DNA from: Calycina herbarum
Lineage: Eukaryota; Ascomycota; Leotiomycetes; Helotiales; Pezizellaceae
Length of the DNA: 64,000 bases
Assembly (NCBI GenBank): GCA_001414485.1
Contig: LLEY01000202.1
Span: forward strand, 35,332 to 99,331
Direction of reading: 5' to 3'
Below the pieces are notes generated by a model. The model did not search any database and had not been told where the DNA came from. It saw only the letters and a list, made by a program, of their open reading frames with translations. Below are positions 44,665 to 56,793 of this stretch, in pieces; within the stretch, counting starts at the first letter, position 1, and each line of letters begins with the position of its first letter. A program made the translations under genes and the position numbers.

Positions 44665-45387
44665 ATGTGTCGTCTTGAGGTAACCCGTTTTTATTTCCAG
44701 TGCGGCCATATCTGTCGCTACACTTTCCCATTTCCCAACCCTTATTGTCGCGAGAACAAGCACAGCGCGTACTTCGAGTACAAAGAGTCTTGCCCAGGCT
44801 GCCAAGGAGACGGACGAGGTACTGTTCAAGAGACCTTCACTTGTGATGGTTTTACTGCCAAGGTAACAGCAACATACACCGTGGGAAGTAACCTTGAACA
44901 GTTCGACGTTCCAACACTCCGGAACCGCCGCCGAGAGTTCTTGAAGGAGATCAATGCCATTGAGATTTGTAATTGGAAGGTTGAGACTCAAGAAATGCTT
45001 AGGGACGAGTTCGTCAAAGGTGTTCACCCACGGGAGCGAACATTTTTCATTGGTGAACACGTACCTGGATTCCCTGAGGTTCTCTTCCGACCAGTTCCAG
45101 CTTACCTCATTGCTGGAGGGCGAAACTGTGGAGTATGTAAGAAGCCACGCCAAGGTGGAATCTTCTCATCCCCAGATGGGTTGTGTCCTCATCGGGCAGA
45201 TGAGCCTCACGAACTGCCCTGTGAGTGCGGTGATATTTTCTCGCTTGGATGTCTTGAGACTCACTTCGCAACTGGAACCAATGCCTGCCCAGGCTGTGGC
45301 TTCGAGTTCAAAATCCTTCGGGATTCTGACATTCCAGTTACGACTGAGGAAGGCATGCTGTCCGAAGCAGTCAAAGCCATCTTATAA
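44665..45387 (+). CDS. Cys-rich CGH-motif protein with RING-like C-terminus
   Basis: Intronless, 240 residues. The start MCRLEVTRFYFQCGHICRYT carries a Cys-x-Cys-Gly-His pattern and is followed by NPYCREN and SCPGCQG, together a plausible zinc site. The C-terminal part is a second metal-binding-like module: GVCKKPRQ, GLCPHRADEPHELPCECGD, FSLGCLETH and NACPGCGFEF, spaced like a RING-type finger. Fungal proteins with a leading MC...CGH motif are widespread but uncharacterised. A ubiquitin-ligase or RNA-linked role is possible by analogy only. Confidence 0.65.
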   Translation: MCRLEVTRFYFQCGHICRYTFPFPNPYCRENKHSAYFEYKESCPGCQGDGRGTVQETFTCDGFTAKVTATYTVGSNLEQFDVPTLRNRRREFLKEINAIEICNWKVETQEMLRDEFVKGVHPRERTFFIGEHVPGFPEVLFRPVPAYLIAGGRNCGVCKKPRQGGIFSSPDGLCPHRADEPHELPCECGDIFSLGCLETHFATGTNACPGCGFEFKILRDSDIPVTTEEGMLSEAVKAIL

Positions 45388-46007
45388 GTGGCTTCTAAGC
45401 GAGAAATAGCTCATACTTAAGTGAAACCATATGAGCAGAACACCCCCCACAACTGAAAGATTAATAATTGTTAATAACATGAAAAATGAGTTCCAAGAGC
45501 GATGAACTAAGAACGATGAACCAAGAGTGACATATGGATTGACATGGAAATTGACAAATTGACATAAAAACTTAATTACACAAGTAGAGAGACAGTCTTG
45601 GGAAAACGTTGAATCGTGATAAATGTCGTACGACTCCGCGCAAGTTGCCGCAGACTGTAGGCCGAGAAGGGCCGATGTAGGTGTCCGCCAGTCGAGGCCA
45701 TGGGTTGAGGGGAAGAACGATTGTCGGCTGTCGGGACCTCTCCCATCTTGATCTGCGGGGAAGAGACGAGGAAGGAGCGAGGGACAGTGCCTCTTTCTGG
45801 TTCATCCAGCAGCCCGATGTGAGAGGGCTGTACGAAAATGGGTAAAAAATGGCAGTGCAGGTCCGTAAACTTCAATGAGAGCAAAATACCACCCAAAGAA
45901 AGACAAAGCACATGATGAAGAACTACTTCCACCAATTTTATTTACAAATCGTGATATTTGGGTATACTGCGATTCACAAATCGAACAAATTAATTATAGA
46001 TTCATAC
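45388..46007. other. Convergent 3' intergenic region
   Basis: 620 bp between the Cys-rich gene and the RRP3 stop. Short overlapping ORFs are not supported. Confidence 0.45.
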
Positions 46008-47541
46008 TCAGCCTTCCTCCTTATCCATTCCATCTCGTCCCCGCTTGCCACCTTTAGCTGGGCGTCGACCTTTCAGTACGGCCCCCTTGTTCCCTCTATC
46101 CTCGTGCAGGTTCTTCATCTCGTTTCTCGCATGGCGTTGTGCCTCTTCCACTCGTGCCTTGAACACCATCACCTCTTCCTTTTCGGTATCATACTCTTTT
46201 TGTTTTGCGCCCAATGCCGCTTCTATTCTGAGCCAGATTTCGACATCGTATTGTGTTACTAAACTGATAGCATGACCGGATTTTCCTGCTCTTGCTGTTC
46301 GACCGACTCGATGGATATAGGTTTTGCTGTCCGGGGGTAGATCATAATTGAGTACAACATCGACCGAGGGAATGTCGAGACCACGTGCTGCTACATCAGT
46401 AGCAACCAAAATTTCTCTTGAACCCGCTCGAAATTTGTTGAGAGCTCCCAAACGAGCGGACTGCGAAAGTTGGCCATGCAGAGGAATGGCTCCAAAACCG
46501 AGTGTTCTAAGAAGGATGGCAAGACGTTGGGTTTCATTGACCGTCCGAGTAAAAATAATGGCGGATTTCCCCGCGAATTCGTTTACAAGGTGGACCAGAT
46601 ATACGTCCTTGTGTGGATGTGGAATGAATAAGTAACTCTGGATCAATGTCGAGACTGTCTGATATTTATTGCTGCTGATACTGACTCGAAGAGGATCTTT
46701 CAAACTCGCTCGCTGCAAACTCTCGATCCTGGAGCTCATTGTCGCGGAAAAGAGGTATGTTCGGCGCTCGCGGGGAAGGACCTTAAGAATTTTGTCGAGA
46801 ATTGGTCCGAAATCAAGATCAAGAAGTCGATCGGCCTCATCCATTACGAGGTACTTTAGTGATCGCAACGAAAATCCCTTTGTATTCTCTAGATGATCCA
46901 GCAATCGTCCGGGTGTCGCAACAATAATATGAGGCTTCTTGCCCAATGCGATGGATTGTGGGACCATGTCCATCCCTCCAACTATGACTGCGCATCGTAC
47001 GGAAATTAAGGATCCTAGGGTTTCGAATTGTAGGGAGATTTGATATGCCAGTTCGCGGGTTGGTGCCAGAACCAGACCGAAGAGAGCTTGCGGTTTGTCG
47101 AGGAGAGCCTGTAGTATGGGCAATGCAAAAGCAGCTGTCTTTCCACTTCCAGTCTCTGCCAATCCTATCAGATCCCGACCTTGTAGAGCGAGAGGTATTG
47201 ATTCGGCTTGAATTGGGGTTGGGGCTTTGTATCCCAAGGCTGTACATGCGTCGCATAAGGAATCGATGATGCCCTAGAAATACAATTAGTTCTTCTGCCG
47301 AACAATTGGAGCAAGTGGAAGTAATAAAGCATACCAGATCCTTGAAAGACTTTGTAATTTCCTCTGCAGCCTCGACCTCTGCTTCTGCCTCAGTCTCTGC
47401 CTCTACTGCTGGCGCAGGCTCGGGAGTGGCCTCGCGCGACGGCAATGCGGGCTTCTTTTCCTTCACGGCATGTTTCTTCTTCTTGGATAATCCTGAGGGG
47501 AGATCTGTGTCGACCTTTCTTCTCTTGACGGAGGATGACAT
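46008..47541 (-). CDS. RRP3: DEAD-box rRNA helicase Rrp3
   Basis: Exons 47541-47335 and 47273-46008 give 490 residues. A Lys/Glu-rich leader is followed by the Q motif [17 protein letters not shown], motif [40 protein letters not shown]-like [26 protein letters not shown] and [10 protein letters not shown]. The C-terminal tail is basic ([15 protein letters not shown]). Closest in pattern to the Rrp3 family (DDX47), required for early 18S pre-rRNA processing in the nucleolus. The intron sits between KSFKDL and [10 protein letters not shown], just ahead of the helicase core. Its start codon lies 242 bp from that of SSF1, in divergent orientation. Confidence 0.93.
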
Positions 47542-47783
47542 TTTGGGGTCGAGTTCAAGATTGAGGAAGGAGAGTCTGGAGAAAATGAAAATGCTGTGCA
47601 CCAAATAAAATCTTTATCGGAGGGGGCTTATCGAGAATCTTATCTCCGAAACGACTCTAATCCCTGCCCCTGTGGTGCTAAAAACTGCCCGCCATTTTTT
47701 CTGCCTCCAGTTAGTAGAACTAGCTACAAGTACTGCAAGAAAAAACATCACAACTCTCATAACTCTCACAACATACACCAGCA

Positions 47784-49200
47784 ATGGCACGAAGAAAGAT
47801 CAAGAAGCAAACCCATCTGGGTGCCAGCAATGGCCCTACTGGGAAAGCGCAAAACCAAAACAACCCCAATTCCATCTCGCGGACGCCCAAGAGTATGGTC
47901 ATCCGCATTGGAGCTGGAGAGGTTGGACCCAGTGTGAGCCAGTTGGTGAAAGACGTGCGCTCAATGATGGAACCAGATACAGCATCAAGATTGAAGGAGA
48001 GGAAGGCGAACAAGCTGAGAGATTATCTCACCATGTCGGGCCCATTGGGTGTTACACATCTTATGCTCTTTTCGCGATCAGAAGCGGGAAATACGAATAT
48101 GCGACTTGCCATCACACCCCGAGGGCCGACATTACATTTCCAGGTTGAGAAATACTCACTCTGCAAAGATGTACGGAAAGCTTTGAAGCATCCCAAGGGC
48201 GGCGGAAAAGAATATGTTACGGCACCTTTGGTAAGTATCTCAATCATATTACAGAAAAAATGGCTTCTAACTGCCGCAGCTTGTCATGAACAATTTCACA
48301 TCTCCTCCATCCGATCCCGACTCCCCGAACAAAATACCCAAACACCTCGAATCCCTCACTACAACCGTCTTCCAATCCCTATTCCCTCCCATCAACCCCC
48401 AAACCACACCACTTACCTCAATTCGCCGAGTCATGTTGTTAAATCGTGAGGTTTCCGAAGACCCAGAAGATGGTTCATATGTTCTCAATCTCCGACACTA
48501 TGCGATCACAACCAAAGTTACCGGATTATCGAAACCTCTGCGAAGATTGAATGCTGCTGAAAAGCTCTTACACTCCCAAAAGGCAAAGGGAAAGAAAGGC
48601 GGTCTGCCAAATCTTGGAAACTTGGAAGATATTGCCGATTATATGGTTGGGGGCGCAGATGGTGCAGGATATATGACTGATGCGACAAGTGGCAGTGAGG
48701 CTGACACAGACGCTGAAGTGGAAGTTGTCGAGACACGAGCAAAGAAGCTACTTTCAAAGCGCCAAAAGGATCGAGAAGACGGGAAGGGCAAAAATTCCGG
48801 AGCAGGAGTTGAAAAGAGAGCTGTTAAGCTTGTCGAACTCGGACCTAGGATGAGATTACGAATGACCAAGGTCGAGGAAGGCGTTTGCTCTGGAAAAATC
48901 ATGTGGCACGAATACATTAATAAGACAAAAGAAGAGATCAAGGAAATGGACAAGGTATGGGAGAAGAGAAAGCAAGAAAAGGAAGTAAGAAAGCGCATTC
49001 AAAGGGAGAATGTTGAGAAAAAGCGGATAGCCAAGCAGGGTACGAAGGGCGCGGAAGGTGACGAGGAAGATGACGATGAAATGGACGTTGATGAGTGGGA
49101 TAGCGAGGGCCTCGAGGGTGATGCAGAGATGGAACTCAATGAGGAAATGGACGAAAATGGGGAGTGGGAAGATGCAGAGGAGGAAATCGCTGCTGGTTGA
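47784..49200 (+). CDS. SSF1: Brix-domain ribosome biogenesis factor Ssf1 (Peter Pan)
   Basis: Exons 47784-48230 and 48280-49200 give 455 residues. The start MARRKIKKQTHLGA is followed by the Brix domain: PKSMVIRIGAGEVGPSVSQL, VKDVRSMMEPDTASRLKER, SGPLGVTHLMLFSRSEAG, GPTLHFQVEKYSLCKDV and, across the splice, TAPLLVMNNFTS. Later segments PLTSIRRVMLLNREV and VELGPRMRLRMTKVEEGVC fit the Ssf1/PPAN branch. It acts in the nucleolus in maturation of the large ribosomal subunit, at ITS2 processing. The C-terminus is acidic (EEDDDEMDVDEWDSEG). The pairing with RRP3 suggests coordinated expression. Confidence 0.95.
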
Positions 49201-51172
49201 AAGTCGAAATTACGTGCATTTAATAATATACCTTTTTCCATCACCCTCTGTCAGATTCGAAGTCGATTTGACATGCGGAAGTACCGTTTTTTTCTTGTTT
49301 GGCGGCTTTTATTATCTAATGCTCCCAGTGCAAAGTTTGGGCCGTTACCACGTTGGCACACACTTCCTCAAGCTGAGGAGATCAATATTTACTTAAGAAG
49401 GCTGAAAAACTAGTTCTTTGTTCTGTTCCCGCTCACATCGTGGTTTTTTCCCTTTCAGTGGCTTCAGCACTAGTTCCCCCTCGGCAACGCCAGAGATAAG
49501 TAGAGTAGTGAGGTCCTACTCTACTCAACTCAACTTTGGGTTGCTCAGGGAGGGTAAGGACCGGATGTCAGGTGAGGGGTATTATCGGACTCTACCGAAA
49601 AAATATCACACAGCAACCAGAAAAATCTATAAAAAAATATAGGCTTATTCCGAATAGACTTGTTAATAGTCCTACTTGTTTACAGATATTTTTATTTCAA
49701 CGTTGCTGTGTAATATTTTAATATTGCGAGAGAGAAAATAGTACGATTTGGAGGTGCAAAACTATTGTTTGCTCAGAGTAGCTTGTGATACTCTACCTTA
49801 CTCTGTCTACTCTTGGCTAATTCAGAGTTTCTCAGAGTAGTTTGGAGGTTTGTTTTCACGCTGCTTTTGAAATATTGCGTTGTAAAAGATTCAGCCATTG
49901 CTAGCCATCGCTCAGCGTACACCTAAACACTATCTATCAACGTTATAGTGTACCAAACTATCTCAATTACTTACCTAAATATGTCTAGCCTATTAAGGGG
50001 AACAAGTTATGATTATCTCAGCCTTCTTCTGACGATTAAATTAGTTATCGCAGAACTCTTCTATAATTCTGTTATTTGGGTGTACTCTGGACGACACCAC
50101 GCTCTGTTGCCTTTTTCTTCTTCTTTGCTTTTAAGTTCGCGATCTCTTATATTCGCTATTCTGTTTTTGTTTATCATTACCTAATGGCTGTGCTTTCCCC
50201 CTACTGCGCATTCTGTGAGCGAAGCGAAGAGAGGAAAGGAAATGGCTATTAACAGGTTGATCGAGAAGCATTCGGAGAACAGGCTATCTAGTTTCTGATT
50301 CTTCCAAATCCCTCGAGGTGAGACTTTCGATTGTCGTGGATTCTCTGCTCTCGATACTTCCACATCTTACTGTTCTCTGAAACTTGTGGCTTTTATTCGA
50401 GATGGCTTAGGAGAGTCAAGGAATTGGGTGCCTAAATTCATAAGCCACCTCAAGTAACAGTTTTGATTATTCTAGGCTATTTTCTCAGCAATAGCCAAAT
50501 ATATCACAAGGCTTGATTGATGTAGGTATACGCGGAATGGCCGAAACATAGAATGGGTTTATTTATGTGCATATTGTGGCATATCTGGGCGAGAATATCG
50601 TGGGGGCTCGCTCCTTCCAGCCTTACGGGTTCTCCAATAATGCGTTTATTGGGGTAGCACAACGTGGGGCTGGATATTTGCTGCTGAATTCCCAGACTTT
50701 CTCATCAGCCGCATATTTCTTTCTTTCTCAGCCTCAATTATTTTTTGAATGGAGATCCTCGACTTTTGTCATAAAACTTGCTTGAGAACACTACCCGTAG
50801 TATAAAATTCGCTGGAAGAGGTAACTAGCTCTATTTATAGTTTCGAGAATGATGTATGTTTACTCTCGCAGTCGAGAAACAAGCAGGCTGGGCACCGTAC
50901 TTCTCGGGGTGTTCCGTATTTCACGGGATGGGAATAAGTGCGGCTTGCTTGGACCCCATAGCCTCAGTCCGTGGTGGAAAACAGTTTGGTTACACGTCTC
51001 TTGAGATGTTAAGGCAGCCTACTATTTTAATAACCAATTCGCACAGCTGGTCTCCTCCATTCCCCATCCCTCTTTCCCAGCCTTTCTCGAAGAACGATTT
51101 ACAAAGTAACTCTGCCATCTCCTCTGCGTCTACACTTCTTCTTTGTCTACTACCCTTGAGCCGACCTTCATC
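49201..51172. other. Gene-poor region with small inverted repeats
   Basis: 1.97 kb. Contains repeated CTACTC/GAGTAG-type words around 49.5 and 49.8 kb, the inverted repeat at 49600-49719 and short ORFs, none supported. Confidence 0.4.
49600..49719. repeat. Small inverted repeat, 120-bp span
   Basis: AAAATATCACACAGCAAC at 49600 is mirrored by GTTGCTGTGTAATATTTT at 49702-49719 with one mismatch. Possibly a hairpin-type miniature element; no target duplication identified. Confidence 0.6.
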
Positions 51173-52820
51173 ATGCCGCTCTTCTCGGATTGGATAGATG
51201 CTATGGAACCACCACGTCCAGCATCATCGTTTCGCAACATCTTTACAACAATATTTATTGTTGGTAACCTCCTCGTTGTGGTCCTTGGAGGTCGTTTGAT
51301 CAAACGACGAGCACAGCGCCGGATCGTCAAAAAAGAGAGTGTTAGTGTAACTCATATGACGCCGTGGTTTTCTCTGTACTCGGCCGGCGAGTATTTGTGG
51401 AAGTTTGGGAAGATGCCTGGGGGTTCATTGGTGTTCTCATGATCATAAGCGGCCTCTTTGATTTGGTGGACACCTATTTTGTCAACAGCTACATCACCGA
51501 CCAATACTCCCAAAGTACTTGCAATTTTGATCATGGTCTCGTTGCATTTTTTGGAGAATCTGCACCATCAAGAAACAGTATCGCCCCGGCGGCCTTATGG
51601 CCACTGAGTTTTCTAGCTGTGAGGGCCTTGTCTTTTACAGATGAAGGGCAGCGAGGGGTTTATTCCAAAGTCGACCTTAAGTTCAACAATAAAGAAACGA
51701 TATTCAGTCCCTCAAAAGCTGACGTGCTTGGTTACTGGAAATGCTCGAACGAATCCAACATCGACATTTCCCCAGACGATATCAACAACGGAACCGCTGT
51801 CGATTCGGCTATTCATAAACAAAATTTCTTGTATACTGAAGCAACTGCGTCTGCGACAACCTTTGCAGGTAGTACTGTTAGCGAAGTCATGTTCTGGAGT
51901 GCAAATCACAACGAGTCCAGCACTTGGGAGATGAAAGCAACGATGGGAGTGAACATTTCGCAGACCCACCAAGCAACCAACTACCATTGTATATATGGTG
52001 CTAAAAGGACATGGAATGCGCCAATTATAGAGTTGCAGGCATCCCTGGACGAATGGAAAGGCCTGATGGTAGGATATCTCGTCGATTCCAGTATCGAATT
52101 TTCGAACCATCACATCGAAATCATGCTCAATGCGATGACAATGGTAGCAGCCAGTGGCAACTCACTCTACTACGCCAATAACAAACGCTTCAAGGAACTC
52201 AATTCACGGGACAAATCTTACGGCTGTGTGAAGAAACACGCTGAGGTCGAAAACCCGGTTTGGGCTGTTTTCTTCATAATGGTACTCGTCGTCATCGGAC
52301 TCGTCGTCGTCGTAGATCTTTACAAGCTCATCAGATACAAAACCAGCAGTCGAAGTAAGACTGCTGACAAAATGCCATTCGAAATGATGGACTGGCAGCT
52401 CGCCACGATGCAACATCTGACCGGAAAGGAAAATCTGGAGTACCGCGACCTCAAAGACTACGAATATTTTCATGACAGGAGTATTGGCAGAAATATGGTT
52501 AGGAAAAGGCAACAGGTAAGGGTTCTGATATTTCTTCTTCCTAGACCTCTCTCTAGTGCCTTAGGAAGATCAAAAGTATTACTCGAGAGTTTTAGAACAA
52601 TCAAGAAGCGAATTCTTGATTCTTCTAAAGCTTCTCAGAGAAAAATTGTGCCAAAGATATTGACACAGTCTCTTCTGCTTTTATTTGTGATTTCTTGGGC
52701 CAAACTTAGCTAATTCTCTCATCTGTACAGACCGGAGTACCTTATTACGAAGCACGGAATACCCACGATGTCTCTTCAACCAATACCCTTGGACAAAAGG
52801 AGTCTGTTGTGGGTGTGTAG
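51173..52820 (+). CDS. Uncharacterised multi-pass membrane protein
   Basis: Three exons are proposed: 51173-51344, 51392-52515 and 52731-52820, about 461 residues. Membrane segments are FRNIFTTIFIVGNLLVVVLGG near residue 20, WGFIGVLMIISGLFDLVD near 75, a segment at SIAPAALWPLSFLAV and PVWAVFFIMVLVVIGLVVVV near 355. The loop between the third and the last is long and polar and contains several NxS/T sequons, so probably luminal or extracellular. The second donor (CAG|GTAAGG) is strong. The first splice has a weak donor (GTGTAA) and is proposed mainly because the frame changes around 51340-51400; a sequencing indel would give the same picture. Family not recognised. Confidence 0.55.
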
Positions 52821-54094
52821 GTGATTTGAAGAATAATCTTGTGCTCCAATGCCCTGGGAATATCTGGTTGAGTTGCGGATGCGAGAGTCTGTTGATTGAG
52901 TTATGTGGCTGGCGTACAAAGAGTGCTCTTTTGAAGTTTTCACTGCAGTCAGATTTTGCAATTTTGTTGATTATTTGGGATGGATGCAAAAAAGAAGGGG
53001 CTGGGCACTTCACGTGATAGCACCAATTTCCTTAAGGTTCTTTTCAACAAAGAAGTTATACAATCGCATGCCAGATTCTACTCAAAAAATTGTACTTCAA
53101 GTGTAACAGTTTTCAAGGTCGTCGTCGGGTATAACTCTCCATAACAGTTTAAAGTGAATCACGTTTTAATTTACGCGCCATTCGCTTAACGGGGATAAAT
53201 TACAGCCAGAAATCTCCAACATATTCCCCTGCAACAACCTCCCGATTCAGACTGGATAGCACCCAATCTGCCTATCAATTTCTTCGAATGTAACACCATT
53301 ATTCGAGTCAGCCTTGTCTTTACACCTCCTGATATCAAGCTTGGCTTCCTTCTCTTTCGGCACGCTTCTAAACCCCGCTTCTGGAGAAGCTTCATTCTGT
53401 GGATTGAATGAGTCTCTTAAATTCTGGAAGCCATTTTATCGCTTTGCTTCATCGCGCTTGCATTGAATCCCTCGCAGCCTCAGACGTTCGGGGCTTATTC
53501 TGGTGGCTAAAGAAGTTTCGTCCCAGTTTGGTGGTTGGAATATTTCCTATTCGTCATGGATCTTGCTCTCTATAGGATTCAAACCATAGCCCTTCATCAT
53601 ACTATTTCCCCACAAAGATCCATGCATTTGATTTCATTTCAAATCTGGTCCTCGACAGATCCTGCAATCACGTTTTGAGAAAGCTTGTCACGTGTGTTTG
53701 TATAAATCGTGCAGTGGGACCCGGCTGCTACCCAATTTGGTGCCCCTTCACATCGTGGGAAGTTTCCATTTCAAGGCTACATTTTGAACCTTGGGTGGTA
53801 TTGCTGCATCCGAATTGTTTCAGATACAAGAAGGTTGTCTTCTTCTTGGTATTTGATTCGTTCGCTAGATGGATTTGTTGGTTCTAGCTCCCCTGGTAGG
53901 AGGATCATATGCAGTTGGTTCTTTTCCAGCAACGATGGCCCACCACTGACCGACATGCATATCTGCATCCTGTGACGAACATGAAGAACTTGGGGATTTT
54001 CGACCATCTTTGTTTTTCATTTAAGCTCTCTCTATGTATTATATCTTATTTCTCCTCACTTCATTTTGCAGCTAACCACTATTTTCACTCCACC
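52821..54094. other. Intergenic region
   Basis: 1.27 kb with short ORFs only; it holds the promoter of the surface-protein gene. Confidence 0.4.
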
Positions 54095-55247
54095 ATGCGA
54101 AGAAGGGTCAGTTTTCTATGTTTGCTTGGTTTGCCATTTGTATCGCCAGTTTGGAAAGCTTCAGCACAGCCAGATGTCGGTTTTACGAGCATATTCGATG
54201 GCAATGTTGTAGATGGCCGCCCATTTCTCATCACTTGGGACCGCCTAAGCGCTGATAGCTATTCAAGTATAAATCTTACCAAGTACGACCGGGCCCCTGA
54301 CGGATTTGTTCCTTCATTGCAAATGCTTACCGGTGCGTTACATTCGGGTGACCTCAAGGACCTTTCTTTCTTCATAGTTGCTAACAGAATATGTAGATTT
54401 CGGACAACTTGGGGGTCACGTCACTTGGACACCCCGCTGGGAAGCCGATAAGTTTCTATACAGAATGTCAGGGACCGAACGAGATGAAGTCAGCAAGTAC
54501 GAGAAAAGTTTCGAAAGCGAACCATTCAGGATACAGTCGCAAGGGAGTTCGGGTATTTACGCTACCCAGACATCAACAAATACCAAGAAGACTATTACTA
54601 TTCCTCAGTCGATAATAATCACCAATAGGGTTGGCTTTCCACCTGATAGCATCACCACGATCACAAAAGCTCCATCTTTCGAAGCTTTGTCGACCCTAAA
54701 AAGGGCAACTTCTATTTCAATAACGGAAACCCTGATTGGGAACTTTGTAGATCAAGCGAGTACGACTGCATCATCTCTGCCTTCTGAGGGAATACCATCA
54801 AACATAAACACCTTGAATCGATCCGCGAAGATAGGAATTGGCTTCGGGGCCGCTATCGCGTTCTTGTTATTTACAGCCATCCTCGCATTTTTCTTCTTCC
54901 GTTATGGGAAACGTGTCGCGATAGAGAACTCAAAAATCCAAGATCCGCCTCCACCCCCAGCATTGCGACTCGACGTTACGAGACCACCCTCTTGTCGTAT
55001 AGAAAGTCTGCAGCCCTTTGAGCTTTGGTCGCCTAGTGATGATTTACAAAGGAAAGGAAGTGCGGAGTTGGAGGGATGGACAGGAAATGGGTTGTTTGAT
55101 ACAGAAAGAGGAAGAAGAGCAGAAATAGATGGCAAAGAAAAGACAAAGAGAGATGGGAGTGGGAGTGGTAATGGTAGTATTGCAAAAAGGAAAAGTGAGG
55201 TTGGGAGCTGGTTGCTTAGTTGGGGGCGATGGGTTGAGAGGGTCTGA
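54095..55247 (+). CDS. Single-pass surface protein with Kre9/Knh1-like ectodomain
   Basis: Exons 54095-54332 and 54388-55247 give 365 residues. The signal peptide is MRRRVSFLCLLGLPFVSPVW. The ectodomain starts GFTSIFDGNVVDGRPFLITW, resembling the Ig-like Kre9/Knh1 N-terminal domain (short beta strands with a conserved FxITW), and continues YVDFGQLGGHVTWTPRW. A Ser/Thr-rich stalk leads to a transmembrane helix at SAKIGIGFGAAIAFLLFTAI. After the stop-transfer RYGKR comes a cytoplasmic tail with PPPPPALRLD, ELWSPSDDLQRKGSAELEG. This layout resembles cell-wall stress sensors or fungal Ser/Thr-rich anchored proteins. A diverged copy lies downstream. Function is not shown. Confidence 0.7.
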
Positions 55248-56793
55248 CAATGAAATCAATTGTTCGAACTGTTTAGGATAATCGAGTCTTCTTGAACAAT
55301 TGTCTTGAAGGACTGCCGAAAACGACGATAACTGGAATATCATACATGTTAAGAATTTAACCTCGAACTGCTTGAGATGGACAGTATCACTTCCATCGGT
55401 AGAAACCGTTAAGCGAGAGCGGAGAGTTATTCTCGTATTCATCTCAATGGGGGTATTCGCTCATGAGTGCCAGTCATCGTTCTCTTCATACTTATACGAC
55501 CAAGTTAGAACAATCTTCTCGATCCTAACACTCGGAACAATTCATTATCCTAAGTTATTTTATTCAGATGCTTTGGGCATTCAAAACATATTGTTCAGCC
55601 AGAGGATAGCCACAGGACAGACCAATATTGAAGAGAGGGGAAAAGTACGCCAGGGTTTAATTGTGTGAGAAAAATATATTGTATTAGGGAAAGTTTTAAA
55701 ATCTTTAATCGTTGAACAAATTAAATGAGTTTTGCAGTGGGGAAAAGACCATGGGAGAGTCATGGGTCGAGGTGGGCGAGGGTCATTCCTCCCTCAATGT
55801 CTGACCCTTCTCGACCAACCACCGCGACGCGACCAGAACTCGCACTTTCCCTCTGAACTCAACAACAATCTTGTGAGTCACGATGACAGCGAGGAAGGAA
55901 GGCACGGCCCTGACTTCCTCCAGAGCATAACCCCCCCCCCTCCCCACGGATATATATGGTTTTTCGTCGAAAACGAATCGCGGGGGGTAGGAACTGGTGG
56001 GGACCATGTGAGGTGGAATATTCTTGTGCTTCAAATTCCCAAGTTTACTAAGTATGCTTGGTGACAAGATAAGTCTACTTTAGAAATAGGTTCCTCGATG
56101 GGCTTTCCTTGTCTTCTTATTTGTTTTCCATTCGTAAACTGCTTGAAGTTTCCACGTGCACTTGTTGACCCAAGAGGGAAGATACGTAGATAGAGCGATG
56201 ATTGGCCCGCAAAAGATGTAGACAAGTTCTCCGCAATTTGACATTAAACCAGCCTCCTCAGTTTCCATCGAGGTGCTCCCTCGAGTGCCGACATCAGTGG
56301 CTCTTTTTCCACTCTTAATATTCAAGATTAGTATGTTTTTCACTCACAAGAAATCGTATCACGCATCCATGATTCTGATTCTTCCAAGCAAGGGAAGCTT
56401 CGCTGGCGGCCTAGCTAGGATTTGTCGCCGGCGTTTAGTAAGTTCTGATTGTGCGAGGGAGAGATTACTTGTACGTCAAGAGTCCTTGAATTTCCTTAAA
56501 GACTCTTTTGGGTGCATGGCTCGGATCAATTGTGTTTCATAAATGAGAGTGGCATTCATTTTGTGTCGAAATGGATTCTGAGCTTATCAAAGGAACGCAT
56601 GCTCTTGCTCCCTCTTTTCCAATCACCAAGTAGCAAGAGCTTGCTTCTAAGGTGCATACATTCCTTACGGAAATTAATTAAGTATTTCCTACTTTATTTC
56701 TTTTCGACTCTCTGTAACTGAATATCTCTTTCTTTTCTTTCAACAAAATTTATTGGGTCATTCAATTGCGTTGCCGATCCTTTTTGGCTCAAG
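55248..56793. other. Intergenic between the two paralogues
   Basis: 1.55 kb. Contains a C10 tract at 55931-55940 and overlapping short ORFs on both strands; none supported. Confidence 0.4.

Noticed and set aside
49948..50184. ORF with hydrophobic ends in the gene-poor region, possible retro-element remnant
   Set aside because: No reverse transcriptase, integrase or LTR signature; too short and too degenerate to call.
55732..56064. ORFs on both strands around the C10 tract
   Set aside because: Opposite-strand overlap, homopolymer-driven residues, no family similarity.
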